From NCBI GenBank assembly GCA_041686195.1, contig JAWLEI010000023.1:1-33098 (forward strand): a stretch of DNA of 33,098 nucleotides, in the 5' to 3' direction. Each line of letters starts with the position of its first letter. The first letter of the stretch is position 1. This DNA comes from Desulfovermiculus sp041686195 (GTDB taxonomy: Bacteria; Desulfobacterota; Desulfovibrionia; Desulfovibrionales; Desulfothermaceae). Position numbers and translations under genes: made by a program. Below are positions 14,969-23,193 of the stretch, piece by piece. The notes beneath the pieces were generated by a model. That model was not told where the DNA came from. It was given only the letters and a program-made list of their open reading frames with translations, and searched no databases.

Positions 14969-15673
14969 CTAGCCGCTCGGCGAAAAGGCTGAAGACATGG
15001 TTAAATATCCTCTGTCATTGGCATACACGAAAAGGCAGCTCCCCTCTTTTATTTGTTTGATAATGGTTCTACTCTTGTCCGGAGGCAAGGCCGGACATCC
15101 CAAACTGCGTCCCAGACGACCATGCTGCTGAACAAATTCTTCGCCTGCGTAGTCCGCGGCATGCATCACAATGGCCCTGTGCCGAGCCTGATCATTGATA
15201 TTTCGCTCCAGTCCGTCCAGACGCAAAGAATATCCGTGTTTTCCTCGATACGTCTCTGCGGTGCGAAAGAATCCCAGACTGCTTTGATGCGATTCAGGTA
15301 CATTGGAAAACTGACGGGCATACGTCATCCCCGTCTTACGGCCATGGGCCACAAATGTGCGGTGCAACAATTTTTCTTTTTTCAAATCAATAACATAACA
15401 TCGCTTAACAGAGGACGGCTGACTGAAATCAATGATGGTCAGCAGATCTGAGTTGGGAAACTTCCAATTCCTCCGCCCGGCCATAGCCTTGGCAAATATC
15501 TCGTAGGATAAGTGCTCATCCAGACCGGTTCGAAAATATTTTTTTTCCCACAGAGATTGACCGGAGTGGGAAGATTTCTGGGCATGAACATTGAAAGGAG
15601 GCAAAATACAGATCAGACACAAGACGAAAAAAATAAAATAAAATCGAGAAACTAAATAGGAATACCATTTCAT
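14969..15673 (-). CDS. Exported L,D-transpeptidase catalytic-domain protein (YkuD-like)
   Basis: A 234-residue envelope protein. The N-terminal signal sequence (about 1-31, YLVSRFYFIFFVLCLICILPP, then VHA) is followed by a domain with HRAIVMHAADYA and GRSLGCPALP. These are the His and catalytic Cys motifs (HxxxxH...S.GCP) of the murein L,D-transpeptidase catalytic-domain family. It would cross-link or modify peptidoglycan, or attach proteins to it. I chose ATG 15673 because AAGGA stands about 11 nt upstream; the longer frame to 15718 adds 15 residues before the signal peptide. Confidence 0.87.
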   Translation of the reverse strand: MKWYSYLVSRFYFIFFVLCLICILPPFNVHAQKSSHSGQSLWEKKYFRTGLDEHLSYEIFAKAMAGRRNWKFPNSDLLTIIDFSQPSSVKRCYVIDLKKEKLLHRTFVAHGRKTGMTYARQFSNVPESHQSSLGFFRTAETYRGKHGYSLRLDGLERNINDQARHRAIVMHAADYAGEEFVQQHGRLGRSLGCPALPPDKSRTIIKQIKEGSCLFVYANDRGYLTMSSAFSPSG

Positions 15674-15783
15674 GGGCCAAAATCCTTGAGTTACATCTCT
15701 GGGCTGGACAAAAAACAAAGCTTAGAGCCTAGCTAAAGATCAAGAGATGAGCAAGCTCTGATCATATCGGTCCATACGAAAAA

Positions 15784-15809
15784 AGCCGCCTTGTGTACAC
15801 AAGACGGCT
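15784..15809 (-). terminator. Terminator of the RRM gene
   Basis: AGCCGCCTTGTG and CACAAGACGGCT pair with one wobble around a short loop. Runs of A on the plus strand left of it (T on the minus strand) give a U-tract for the minus-strand gene, whose stop lies 50 nt upstream. The T-run on the other side could also let it work for plus-strand transcripts. Confidence 0.8.
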
Positions 15810-15858
15810 CTTGATTTTTTTGACTCTGTGGATCAGCCGGAGCTTCCCAGCTGGGAAT

Positions 15859-16107
15859 CTACCAGCGAGGTCTGGCTTCATTCACCCGCAAGGTTCGTCC
15901 CCCAAACTCATTGCCGTTGAGTGCTGCTATGGCCGAATCAGCGTTTTCTTCAGCCATTTCCACAAATCCGAACCCGCGGGAACGACCTGTTTCCCGATCA
16001 TAGATGATGTTTGCAGATTGGACCTCACCATACTGTGAAAACAGATCCCGCAGATCGTCTTCAGTGGACGAAAAAGGCAGATTCCCAACATACATCTTCT
16101 TACTCAT
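15859..16107 (-). CDS. Small RNA-binding protein with one RRM domain
   Basis: An 82-residue protein made of a single RRM. RNP2 is MYVGNLPF at the N-terminus and RNP1 is RGFGFVEM near residue 45, with the RRM spacing between them. Bacterial proteins of this kind bind single-stranded RNA and are often abundant or cold-induced. I chose ATG 16107 because GAGGAG and GGAG lie upstream. The frame extends to 16152 but those residues are not RRM. It has its own terminator and is transcribed alone. Confidence 0.92.
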   Translation of the reverse strand: MSKKMYVGNLPFSSTEDDLRDLFSQYGEVQSANIIYDRETGRSRGFGFVEMAEENADSAIAALNGNEFGGRTLRVNEARPRW

Positions 16108-16272
16108 AGCTCCACTACTCCTCGAAAAGAAAAAAATTAACGTATAAGCCACCCCCGTGGTTGACCCGTTAATATATTAAGTGGAAATCAGGGATGGGTC
16201 AAGGAAAAACTGGCAGCTTCCTTTGGACAAAGTCCTGCCGGGTGTGATAAAGGACAAGGAAGCATCGGATAA

Positions 16273-16286
16273 GCATTTGCAAATGC
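16273..16286. promoter_or_regulatory. Perfect 14-bp palindrome upstream of the MBL gene
   Basis: GCATTTGCAAATGC is fully self-complementary and lies 26 nt before ATG 16312. It could be a dimeric repressor site. No promoter hexamers can be assigned with confidence. Confidence 0.35.
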
Positions 16287-16311
16287 ACTCAAAACCCCAA
16301 GGGAGATGCTG

Positions 16312-17166
16312 ATGACTCAAACCAAGATAACGGTCTTGTGTGAAAACACGGCAGCCGGCCCCATGGGCCTTATGGGTGAACATGGATTCTCGGCTTTGAT
16401 TGAAAAGAATGGGCAGCGCATCCTGTTCGACACCGGTCAGGGAATGGCATTGGCCAACAACGCCCAGGTACTGGGCATAGACTTATCCACGATCCCCGCC
16501 ATAGCCCTCAGTCATGGGCATTACGACCATACCGGAGGACTTCCAGCAGCCCTCTACCCTCCGCGCGGGGTGCAGGTATTTGCCCATCCTGACATTTTTA
16601 CTCCCAAATACGCTCAATTGGACACGGCTCATGGCAAGCAAAAGGTCTTCATCGGCTTGAAGTACAGGCAAGAATATCTGGAAACGACTTTGCAGGCTCG
16701 ATTTACTTTTCTCCGGGAGTTCACAGAACTTGCACCTGGCATTTTCTTCTCCGGGGAAGTACCCAGAAAGACGGCCTTTGAACATCCGGACACCCGGCTG
16801 CAGATTGATCAGGACGGGGAAATGATTGCCGATCCCCTGTGGGATGATGCCAGCCTGCTCATTGAAACTGACCAGGGTCCGGTCGTCGTGTTGGGGTGTG
16901 CTCATGCCGGAGCGGTGAATGTACTAAACCACTTTGCAGCCCAGACCGGACATACATCGTTTCACGCGGTCATTGGAGGCACTCATTTAGGATTTATGGG
17001 CGGTCCCGGAGAGCAGCTCCAGGCCTCCATCCAGGCCTTTGAGGAATACGGCCTGAACCTGGTGGCTGTCTCTCACTGCACCGGACAACAGGGAGCGGCC
17101 TTGTGTTTTGAGCATTTCCGGGACAGGTTCGCCTTTGCTTCAGCCGGATGGTCGGTCACGTTTTAA
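16312..17166 (+). CDS. MBL-fold hydrolase of the dihydropterin-phosphate-synthase-like family
   Basis: A 284-residue metallo-beta-lactamase-fold protein with an intact di-metal motif SHGHYDHTGG (HxHxDH). It starts ITVLCENTA...GEHGFSALIE and ends with VAVSHCTGQQGA, the pattern of proteins annotated as 7,8-dihydropterin-6-yl-methyl-aminobenzene 5'-phosphate synthase-like. The real substrate in non-methanogens is unknown. I chose ATG 16312 because GGGAG (16301-16305) is 6 nt upstream; ATG 16306 is too close to that site. It ends in a spacer with two strong inverted repeats. Confidence 0.85.
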   Translation: MTQTKITVLCENTAAGPMGLMGEHGFSALIEKNGQRILFDTGQGMALANNAQVLGIDLSTIPAIALSHGHYDHTGGLPAALYPPRGVQVFAHPDIFTPKYAQLDTAHGKQKVFIGLKYRQEYLETTLQARFTFLREFTELAPGIFFSGEVPRKTAFEHPDTRLQIDQDGEMIADPLWDDASLLIETDQGPVVVLGCAHAGAVNVLNHFAAQTGHTSFHAVIGGTHLGFMGGPGEQLQASIQAFEEYGLNLVAVSHCTGQQGAALCFEHFRDRFAFASAGWSVTF

Positions 17167-17240
17167 GTGCGTTGATCAAAGAGGCTGGGCCTCGGAGAGG
17201 ACCGGCCTACCCAGAAAAGCCAGAGCCACCATACAAGGCC

Positions 17241-17311
17241 GCCCGGCACTCACTTGCAGGTTGAACGTCTCTGGAAAGCACAAAAGCCTGGCCTGCAAGT
17301 GAGTGTCGGGC
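17241..17311. repeat. Long inverted repeat in the 17.2 kb spacer
   Basis: CACTCACTTGCAGG (17247-17260) is exactly inverted as CCTGCAAGTGAGTG (17292-17305), and GCCCG/CGGGC outside extend the stem. The 31-nt interior contains no gene. It could be a processed RNA structure or a small mobile element remnant. Confidence 0.75.
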
Positions 17312-17344
17312 AGGCCCTCTTCAGGATCAAATCTACATTCATAT

Positions 17345-17387
17345 CAGAAGTGGCCAGTCCCGCCTGAGGCGGGACTGGCCACTTCTG
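17345..17387. terminator. Perfect 20-bp hairpin between convergent genes
   Basis: CAGAAGTGGCCAGTCCCGCC (17345-17364), loop TGA, then the exact reverse complement (17368-17387). It lies 13 nt from the end of the minus-strand flavoprotein gene and could serve both convergent genes, although no clear U-tract is present. Confidence 0.7.
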
Positions 17388-17400
17388 CCTGGTTGCCGCT

Positions 17401-18741
17401 TCACATCTTCTTGAGCAGCTGATTGGCTGCTGTGAGTAATGGATCCCAGACCGGTCCGAAAGGGGGAGCGTAAGCCAGGTCGCACTGACTGAATGCATCC
17501 ACGCTCATCTCAGCGGACAAGGCCACGGCAGCAGCATTGATACGCAGGGCAGTGCCCTGCCTGCCCACCATCTGCGCTCCAAGCAAACGCCCGCTCCGGC
17601 CATCTCCAACCAGATGGGCCTTAATCGGCTCGGTCTTCCCTTGATAGGAATGAGCCTGATTTACCGATTCAATGCTCACACTGCGCGGCTCAAAACCATG
17701 CGCTGCAGCTTCCTGCTCATTTAGACCAGTGGTGGCCACTTCCAGGCCGAAGACCTTGAACACCGCAGTCCCGGCCACTCCGGGGATGTCCACCTCCCGG
17801 CCCAGGAGATGATCGGCCACTGCCCATCCGGCCCTGTTGGCCCGCAAGGCAAGAGGGATCCAGGTCCGTTCTTTGCTCACCACATGAAAGGCATCAGCAC
17901 AATCGCCGGCGGCATAGATGTCCGGATGGGAGGTACGCATGGTTCTGTCCACGGCAATGGCCTGATGCGGTCCAAGATCCAATCCAGCCTGAGCGGCCAG
18001 CTCACTGGTGGGCTTTACCCCCACTGCACACAGAACAAAGTCAGCGGCCAGGGTTGTGGATGAGGTAACCACTGTCAACTCTGATCCGGAAACGGAAAGA
18101 GACTCTATGGATTCACCGGCATGGAGCTGAACATCGTGAGCCTGGAGCTCATTTTTGACCATTTCTGAAAGGGCCGGATCCATCCAGGGCAAGAGCTGAG
18201 GCCTGGGCTTGACCATTGCCACTTCAATGCCCCTCTCCCGCAAGGCCTCAGCCATTTCCAGGGCGATATACCCCATGCCGATGATGACTGCCCTGTTTAC
18301 TGCATTCCGGGCCAGATATTCCTTGATCTCCCGTCCATGTTCCAGACTCTTCAAGGGCATGACTCCTGGCAGGTCGATTCCAGGAATATCCGGCAGGATT
18401 GGGGAAGCTCCGGTGGCGATGAGCAGCTTGTCAAAGTCCAGCTCAAAGGCACCGTATCCTGATTCCCCGAAGACCTTCTTGCTATGAGGATCAATGCGGG
18501 TCACTTTGTGCCCTAAGCGCAGATCCAGATCCATTTTTTCCCGAAAGACCCGGGCGGAACGGACGACGAGATCGTTGATATCCCGATCCGGAACAGCGAT
18601 GTTATAAGGCATGCCGCATGCGCTGTAGGAGACATCCTGGGTCTGCTCCAGGACGATGACTTCAGAATCCGGGGCTTTCCGCTTGAACCGACTGGCCGCG
18701 CTCATTCCAGCGGCATCTCCGCCAATGATGACCATGCGCAT
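17401..18741 (-). CDS. CoA-disulfide reductase / NADH oxidase-type flavoprotein
   Basis: A 446-residue FAD- and NAD(P)H-dependent oxidoreductase. FAD-binding GGDAAGMSAA is at about 7-16, the single redox Cys42 lies in YSACGMPY, the NAD site is IIGMGYIALEMAEAL and the second FAD motif is IYAAGDCAD. A C-terminal dimerisation domain (about 325-446) follows. The one-Cys active site groups it with CoA-disulfide reductases, NADH oxidases and persulfide or polysulfide reductases. It has no rhodanese domain at its C-terminus. I chose ATG 18741 because GGAGG is 6 nt upstream. Confidence 0.9.
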   Translation of the reverse strand: MRMVIIGGDAAGMSAASRFKRKAPDSEVIVLEQTQDVSYSACGMPYNIAVPDRDINDLVVRSARVFREKMDLDLRLGHKVTRIDPHSKKVFGESGYGAFELDFDKLLIATGASPILPDIPGIDLPGVMPLKSLEHGREIKEYLARNAVNRAVIIGMGYIALEMAEALRERGIEVAMVKPRPQLLPWMDPALSEMVKNELQAHDVQLHAGESIESLSVSGSELTVVTSSTTLAADFVLCAVGVKPTSELAAQAGLDLGPHQAIAVDRTMRTSHPDIYAAGDCADAFHVVSKERTWIPLALRANRAGWAVADHLLGREVDIPGVAGTAVFKVFGLEVATTGLNEQEAAAHGFEPRSVSIESVNQAHSYQGKTEPIKAHLVGDGRSGRLLGAQMVGRQGTALRINAAAVALSAEMSVDAFSQCDLAYAPPFGPVWDPLLTAANQLLKKM

Positions 18742-18951
18742 ACAATGCCTCCGCAAAGGACAAAGCCTTCAAAAGATGTGGCTGCTCTTCGCCGCCCTGG
18801 ACATGCTCAGTCAAGTTTCATACAAGGAACAGGATCGGCATTCAACCCAAACTCATAAAAGATGAGGTCAGGGTCAGGAAACAGCATAAATGTAAACTAC
18901 ATATCTGATGCAGAACCTAATCCCTTTTCACCACCATTGCAAGGAGGGGTC

Positions 18952-20322
18952 ATGAGCCCTTCATCTCTTCCCCTGTCCGAGCAGGTAACCCGAACCATAC
19001 TGGAAAGCATCTCAGACGGGGTGTTCACCGTGGATCACAATTGGAAAATAACCTCCTTTAACCGGGCAGCGGAATCCATCACCGGCATCCCCCGGGAAGA
19101 AGCCCTGGGCCGTTACTGCTGGGAGGTCTTTCGGTCCAATATGTGCGAGAGCAGCTGCCCTTTGCAGGCCACCTTTGAGCAAGGCACCTCCACTGTCAAT
19201 GTCCAGGGGTATATTATTGATCACAATGGACGGCGGATCCCGGTCAGTGTGTCTGCTGCCCTGCTTCAGGATGAACAGGGACAGATACTGGGCGGGGTGG
19301 AGACCTTCCGGGACATAAGCGATGTAGAGGCCCTGCGCCGGGAATTGCGCTCCGGCTTCCAGGTAGGGGAACTGGTCAGTAAAAGCCGGTCCATGTTTCC
19401 TGTTTTGAAAATCCTCCCCCGGGTGGCCCAGAGTGAAAGTACTGTCCTTATCCTGGGTGAGACCGGCACAGGCAAAGAGCTGCTGGCCAGAACCATCCAT
19501 AACTTGAGTCCGCGGCAAAAGCATCCTTTTGTGCCGGTGAACTGCGGCGCACTCCCAGATACCCTTCTGGAATCCGAGCTCTTTGGTTTTAAGGCCGGAG
19601 CCTTTACCGACGCCAAAAAAGAAAAGCCAGGCCAGTTCGCCCTGGCTGATCAGGGCACGCTGTTTCTGGACGAAATTGCCGAAACCAGTCAAGCCTTTCA
19701 AGTCAAGCTGCTGCGGGTCCTTCAGGAGCGCGAGTTCACCCCCCTGGGGGGAACACGGTCTCACAAAATAAACGTCCGGATTATTACTGCCAGCAATCGC
19801 GACTTAAGCGCCATGGTCGAAAACGAGAGCTTTCGTCAGGATCTTTTTTATAGGATCAATGTGATCAAGCTCACTTTGCCCCCTCTACGGGAGCGAAAAG
19901 AAGACATTCCCCTGCTGCTTGACAATTTTGTTCAACGCTTCAACTCCCTCTACAACCGAAACGTGCTCGGGGTCAGTGACCAGGCCATGAAACAGCTCAT
20001 GCAGTACAGCTATCCCGGCAACATCCGAGAACTGGAAAACATCATCGAGTACGCCTTTGTCCTCTGTTCCGGCCAGATCATTGAGCCAGAGCATCTTCCC
20101 GAGCATATCTGGGCGCTGGACAGGGAAGACAACAATGCCCGCGATCTTCTGTCTTCTGTGCACGAGGCAGAAGCCACGGCCATCATGAAGGCTCTGGAGG
20201 AGAATGATTATAATCGGCAACAAACGGCCAAGGCCCTGGGTATGCACAAGAGCACGCTCTATCGCAAGATGGCCAGGTACGGATTGCAGCTTCCAAAACA
20301 GAACGGGAGGCGAAAGGGGTAG
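18952..20322 (+). CDS. PAS - sigma-54 activator (AAA+, Fis-type DNA-binding)
   Basis: A 456-residue enhancer-binding protein. A PAS domain (about 12-128) carries Cys56, Cys65 and Cys69 (CWEVFRSNMCESSCPL), an AAA+ domain spans about 145-380 (Walker A GETGTGKE at 169-176) and a Fis-type helix-turn-helix spans about 405-450 (RQQTAKALGMHKSTLYRKM). The sigma-54 contact loop is GAFTDA (216-221) in place of the usual GAFTGA. I chose ATG 18952 because AAGGAGGGG precedes it. It is transcribed toward the NifX/ORP-like and DUF5320 genes, which carry a sigma-54 promoter, so it very probably activates them. The same arrangement is known for the ORP operon of Desulfovibrio. Confidence 0.93.
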   Translation: MSPSSLPLSEQVTRTILESISDGVFTVDHNWKITSFNRAAESITGIPREEALGRYCWEVFRSNMCESSCPLQATFEQGTSTVNVQGYIIDHNGRRIPVSVSAALLQDEQGQILGGVETFRDISDVEALRRELRSGFQVGELVSKSRSMFPVLKILPRVAQSESTVLILGETGTGKELLARTIHNLSPRQKHPFVPVNCGALPDTLLESELFGFKAGAFTDAKKEKPGQFALADQGTLFLDEIAETSQAFQVKLLRVLQEREFTPLGGTRSHKINVRIITASNRDLSAMVENESFRQDLFYRINVIKLTLPPLRERKEDIPLLLDNFVQRFNSLYNRNVLGVSDQAMKQLMQYSYPGNIRELENIIEYAFVLCSGQIIEPEHLPEHIWALDREDNNARDLLSSVHEAEATAIMKALEENDYNRQQTAKALGMHKSTLYRKMARYGLQLPKQNGRRKG

Positions 20323-20359
20323 GTACCGTCGCATTTTTGAGACCATATTCATGGACAGT

Positions 20360-20375
20360 GGTGCATCTCTGCACC
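20360..20375. promoter_or_regulatory. Candidate upstream activator site
   Basis: GGTGCA-TCTC-TGCACC is a perfect inverted repeat about 125 nt before the sigma-54 promoter, a typical distance for an enhancer-binding protein. Only one copy was noticed. Confidence 0.4.
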
Positions 20376-20497
20376 TGTTACCTCTATGGTCCCGGGAAGT
20401 ATTTGGGTCCACAATTGATTTCCTGAAGCGATTTTCACTGTCCATCCAACTGATATCTTTGATGCATCTATAATACAAGTACTCAGTCCATCTTATC

Positions 20498-20512
20498 TGG
20501 CACAATTCATGC
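20498..20512 (+). promoter_or_regulatory. Sigma-54 (-24/-12) promoter
   Basis: TGGCACAATTCATGC has GG at 20499-20500 and GC at 20511-20512 separated by 10 nt, the diagnostic -24/-12 spacing, with TGGCAC fully matching the -24 box. The predicted transcription start is about 20524, 24 nt before the ATG of the NifX/ORP-like gene. Confidence 0.82.
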
Positions 20513-20547
20513 TAGCTATTTATACAGATGGAAACAGGAGGATGATT

Positions 20548-20922
20548 ATGCCTCAAGTGGCCCTGACTGTATGGGGTTCACGCATTTCGCCGGTCTATGA
20601 GAGTGCATCGCAAATCCGGCTGGTGCAGATCAATAATCTGCAGGCAACCGGGATCAGCGATAGGCCCCTGTCCCCGGATCCCGTTCACCGTATCGGGATG
20701 TTTCGCGAGCACGGAGTCCAGGTGCTTATCTGCGGTGCAATTTCTGGCTTGCAGGCTTCCATCATCCAAGCCTGCGAAATCAAGTTGATCCCATTTGTGG
20801 CCGGTGAAGTCAATGAGGTAATCACAGCCTACATGCATGGAAAGCTCAACTCAATGCGATTCACCATGCCGGGCTGTTTTGGCCGACAACGGCACAGAAG
20901 ACGTCGGGGTCGAAAAGCTTGA
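20548..20922 (+). CDS. NifX/NifB-type metal-cluster-binding protein (ORP-like)
   Basis: A 124-residue small protein of the dinitrogenase iron-molybdenum cofactor biosynthesis family. It has the expected alternation: VALTVWGSRISPVYESA, then HRIGMFREHGVQVLICGAISGLQ, then LIPFVAGEVNEVITAYM. It ends in a very basic tail (RQRHRRRRGRK). The family binds Mo/Fe or Mo/Cu clusters; the Desulfovibrio orange protein (ORP) is a relative. I chose ATG 20548 because AGGAGG ends 6 nt upstream; ATG 20542 abuts that site. It is preceded by a sigma-54 promoter and followed by two DUF5320 genes. No MinD/Mrp ATPase partner is in the window. Confidence 0.87.
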   Translation: MPQVALTVWGSRISPVYESASQIRLVQINNLQATGISDRPLSPDPVHRIGMFREHGVQVLICGAISGLQASIIQACEIKLIPFVAGEVNEVITAYMHGKLNSMRFTMPGCFGRQRHRRRRGRKA

Positions 20923-20965
20923 ATTCGTCTTCGCAACTCGAGATTTTATCATGGAGGTTATATCT

Positions 20966-21196
20966 ATGCCCCGAGGTGACGGAACAGGACCATTAGGACA
21001 AGGACCCAAGACTGGACGTGGTCTCGGTCCATGCGGCAAAGGAACGGCCCGACAAAATCGGCCGGGCTCAGGACTCATGCAGCGGGCTGGAAACATGTTT
21101 CGCCGGGCCGGACGTCCGGGACAACGCCCTGGCAGGGGTTTGGGCCAGGGCGGCAGAAGTTCCGGACCAGGCAGAGGTTTTCAATCCCGATCCTAA
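20966..21196 (+). CDS. DUF5320-family Gly/Arg-rich protein, short copy
   Basis: A 76-residue protein starting MPRGDGTGPLGQGPKTGRG, the DUF5320 N-terminal motif, followed by a Gly/Arg/Pro-rich, disordered tail. GGAGG at 20953-20957 is 8 nt before ATG 20966. It lacks the C-terminal coiled coil of the next gene. The family commonly sits next to NifX-like proteins and its role is unknown. Confidence 0.85.
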   Translation: MPRGDGTGPLGQGPKTGRGLGPCGKGTARQNRPGSGLMQRAGNMFRRAGRPGQRPGRGLGQGGRSSGPGRGFQSRS

Positions 21197-21227
21197 AAAT
21201 ATCAAGGACGACACAAGGAGGTGGAAT

Positions 21228-21593
21228 ATGCCAGGTGGAGATCGAACAGGACCAATGGGTATGGGACCTATGACTGGACGTGGAGCAGGGTTTTGCGCCG
21301 GGATGAATCAACCCGGAGCCCTGACCCCTGGTTTTGGCCGGGGAATGGGCTTTGGACGCGGCCGCTGCTTCGGGCGCGGTTTTGGACGCGGCCGGGGACC
21401 CGGCTTCGGACGGTTCTGGGGCATGATGCCCGCCCCGAACTCTGGGTACGGTCCGGGGCCGTTTCCGCCAGCAAGTCCGCAGGAAGAAAAAAACATGCTC
21501 CAGCAGGAAGCAAGAGCGCTCCGCGATACCTTATCTAGCCTGGAAAAACGGATCGCAGAGCTTGAAAATCAGGATGATGCGTCTGCTTCCTGA
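21228..21593 (+). CDS. DUF5320-family protein with coiled-coil tail
   Basis: A 121-residue paralogue of the preceding gene. It starts MPGGDRTGPMGMGPMTGRG, then runs through Gly-Phe-Gly-Arg repeats (about 40-75) and ends in a coiled coil (about 88-115, EEKNMLQQEARALRDTLSSL). AAGGAGG at 21215-21221 lies 6 nt upstream. It is the last gene before a strong terminator, so NifX-like, short DUF5320 and this gene form one sigma-54 operon. Its function is unknown. Confidence 0.88.
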   Translation: MPGGDRTGPMGMGPMTGRGAGFCAGMNQPGALTPGFGRGMGFGRGRCFGRGFGRGRGPGFGRFWGMMPAPNSGYGPGPFPPASPQEEKNMLQQEARALRDTLSSLEKRIAELENQDDASAS

Positions 21594-21654
21594 GAGGAAC
21601 ACAAAGAGGCATTCAGTGGACCCTGAAAAATAAGGGAGTAAAACCACAAACAGA

Positions 21655-21693
21655 AGAGACATCCCGGCATTCATCAGATGCCGGGATGTCTCT
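21655..21693 (+). terminator. Terminator of the sigma-54 operon
   Basis: A perfect 16-bp stem (21655-21670 with 21678-21693), a 7-nt loop and a following TTTTTAT tract lie 61 nt after the DUF5320 stop. Confidence 0.93.
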
Positions 21694-21907
21694 TTTTTAT
21701 TGAGAAAAAGATGAAAAAATCAGCTATGTCGGGTACTCCACTTGCTTGCAGGAAAGTTGGGGTTTGTGCTATCAAAAGCCATCGAAAGAACCTGGGGGCT
21801 GAGTGCGCGATTTTGAACCTAATTTGCAGTGCACTCTCCTCTTCAGGATTGAAAAGTTTTCTTAATATCCTAAAGCCCTGTTTGCCTGTAAGCCACAAGG
21901 AAAATGC

Positions 21908-22336
21908 ATGAAAGTCTCAACCCGAAGCCGATACGGCATCAGGCTCCTCATGGACATTGCCATGCACGGCCAAGAAAGAGCGGTCTCCTTGCATGAAATC
22001 GCTCATCGGCAAGATATATCTCTGAAGTACCTTGAAAAAATAACAAGAATTCTCAAGCGGGAAGGATATCTTTCTGGCAAGCGCGGTCCAAATGGCGGAC
22101 ACCGGCTGACCAAACCCGTGGATGAAATCTATCTGGGTGACGTGGTCCGGGTTTTGGAAGGCGATTTGGACTTGGTCAACTGCTGGATGAATGACACTCC
22201 CTGTCCCCGCATGCAATATTGCAAAACACATCGCATCTGGACAGAGCTTACTGAGATCATCTACACCAAGCTAAACACCATTACCCTGCAGGAATTGATT
22301 GAAGATGACGTGTGCACCCTGTCCACTCCTTTTTAA
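21908..22336 (+). CDS. Rrf2-family regulator with three-Cys Fe-S motif
   Basis: A 142-residue winged-helix transcription factor. The DNA-binding part is MKVSTRSRYGIRLLMDIA through ISLKYLEKITRILK and GPNGGH. Cys92, Cys99 and Cys105 (C-X6-C-X5-C) match the cluster-binding region of IscR/NsrR-type members, so it likely senses iron-sulfur, redox or NO state. It lies 141 nt upstream of metV on the same strand and is the likely regulator of the metV-hdr operon. In the spacer 21694-21907 I see nothing else. Confidence 0.93.
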   Translation: MKVSTRSRYGIRLLMDIAMHGQERAVSLHEIAHRQDISLKYLEKITRILKREGYLSGKRGPNGGHRLTKPVDEIYLGDVVRVLEGDLDLVNCWMNDTPCPRMQYCKTHRIWTELTEIIYTKLNTITLQELIEDDVCTLSTPF

Positions 22337-22477
22337 GGCAATACTCCCGCTGGACTGCTGAGTCACCATGAGAAATGTCTCCCTCACCGCCTCCCTTGAG
22401 CAGTATGCTGGCCAAAACTTACCAAATGGAACGGACCCTTCCCTGCTGAATGAAAGCATTCCAAAATAGGAGGAATT

Positions 22478-23158
22478 ATGATTGTTGCTAAGAGAAAGCC
22501 GTTGGAGGAAATCAAGACCTCAGTCCAGGACTACTCCCGGGTACTCACTGTAGGGTGCGGTACGTGTGTGGCAGTCTGTCTGGCCGGGGGCGAAAAGGAA
22601 GTGGCCAGCTTGAATGCAGAACTGAGTATGGCTCGAAAAATTGACAAATCCCCTATTGAACTTGGCGCTGCAACCATAGAACGGCAATGTGACCGTGAGT
22701 TTTTAGCTGAACTTGACCATATGATCGATGAATATCAGGCCATTATCTCCATGGCCTGTGGAGTTGGTATTCAGTTTTTGGCCGAACGCTTTCCGCACAA
22801 ACCGGTTTTCCCCGGGGTGGACACCACATTTATGGGCGCCAACCAGGATGTTGGCTGGTACGAAGAGCGCTGCCGCGGATGCGGAACCTGTGTTTTGGCC
22901 TATACAGCAGGGATCTGCCCGGTAACGACATGCTCCAAGGGACTGTTCAACGGTCCATGCGGGGGGACCAACAAAGGCAATTGCGAAGTCAATCCGGATA
23001 CACCCTGCGCCTGGCAGTTGATCTATGAACGGCTGGAACTGCAAAACCGGGTAGCCAATATCATGCCTATTTTTCCGGCCCAGGAATGGCGCAACCAGGT
23101 ACCGCGGACAGTCGTCCAGCCGGGATATGAACAGAAAGTCGGCGTGGAAGAACGTTAG
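22478..23158 (+). CDS. metV: MetV: methylene-tetrahydrofolate reductase C-terminal-type Fe-S/zinc protein
   Basis: A 226-residue protein of the MTHFR C-terminal domain family (MetV). It is Cys-rich: VGCGTCVAVC at about 26-35, CDRE near 70, MACGVG near 93 and CRGCGTCVLAYTAGICPVTTC at about 130-150. GPCGGTNKGNCEVNPDTPCAW closes the set. MetV partners MetF in anaerobes using the Wood-Ljungdahl methyl branch and links it to electron donors. AGGAGG is just upstream of ATG 22478. Two HdrA-type genes follow closely. No metF is adjacent, so its catalytic partner must be encoded elsewhere. Confidence 0.92.
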   Translation: MIVAKRKPLEEIKTSVQDYSRVLTVGCGTCVAVCLAGGEKEVASLNAELSMARKIDKSPIELGAATIERQCDREFLAELDHMIDEYQAIISMACGVGIQFLAERFPHKPVFPGVDTTFMGANQDVGWYEERCRGCGTCVLAYTAGICPVTTCSKGLFNGPCGGTNKGNCEVNPDTPCAWQLIYERLELQNRVANIMPIFPAQEWRNQVPRTVVQPGYEQKVGVEER

Positions 23159-23193
23159 TCTGGACCAAGACTCAAAAATGAAGGAGCAGGACC

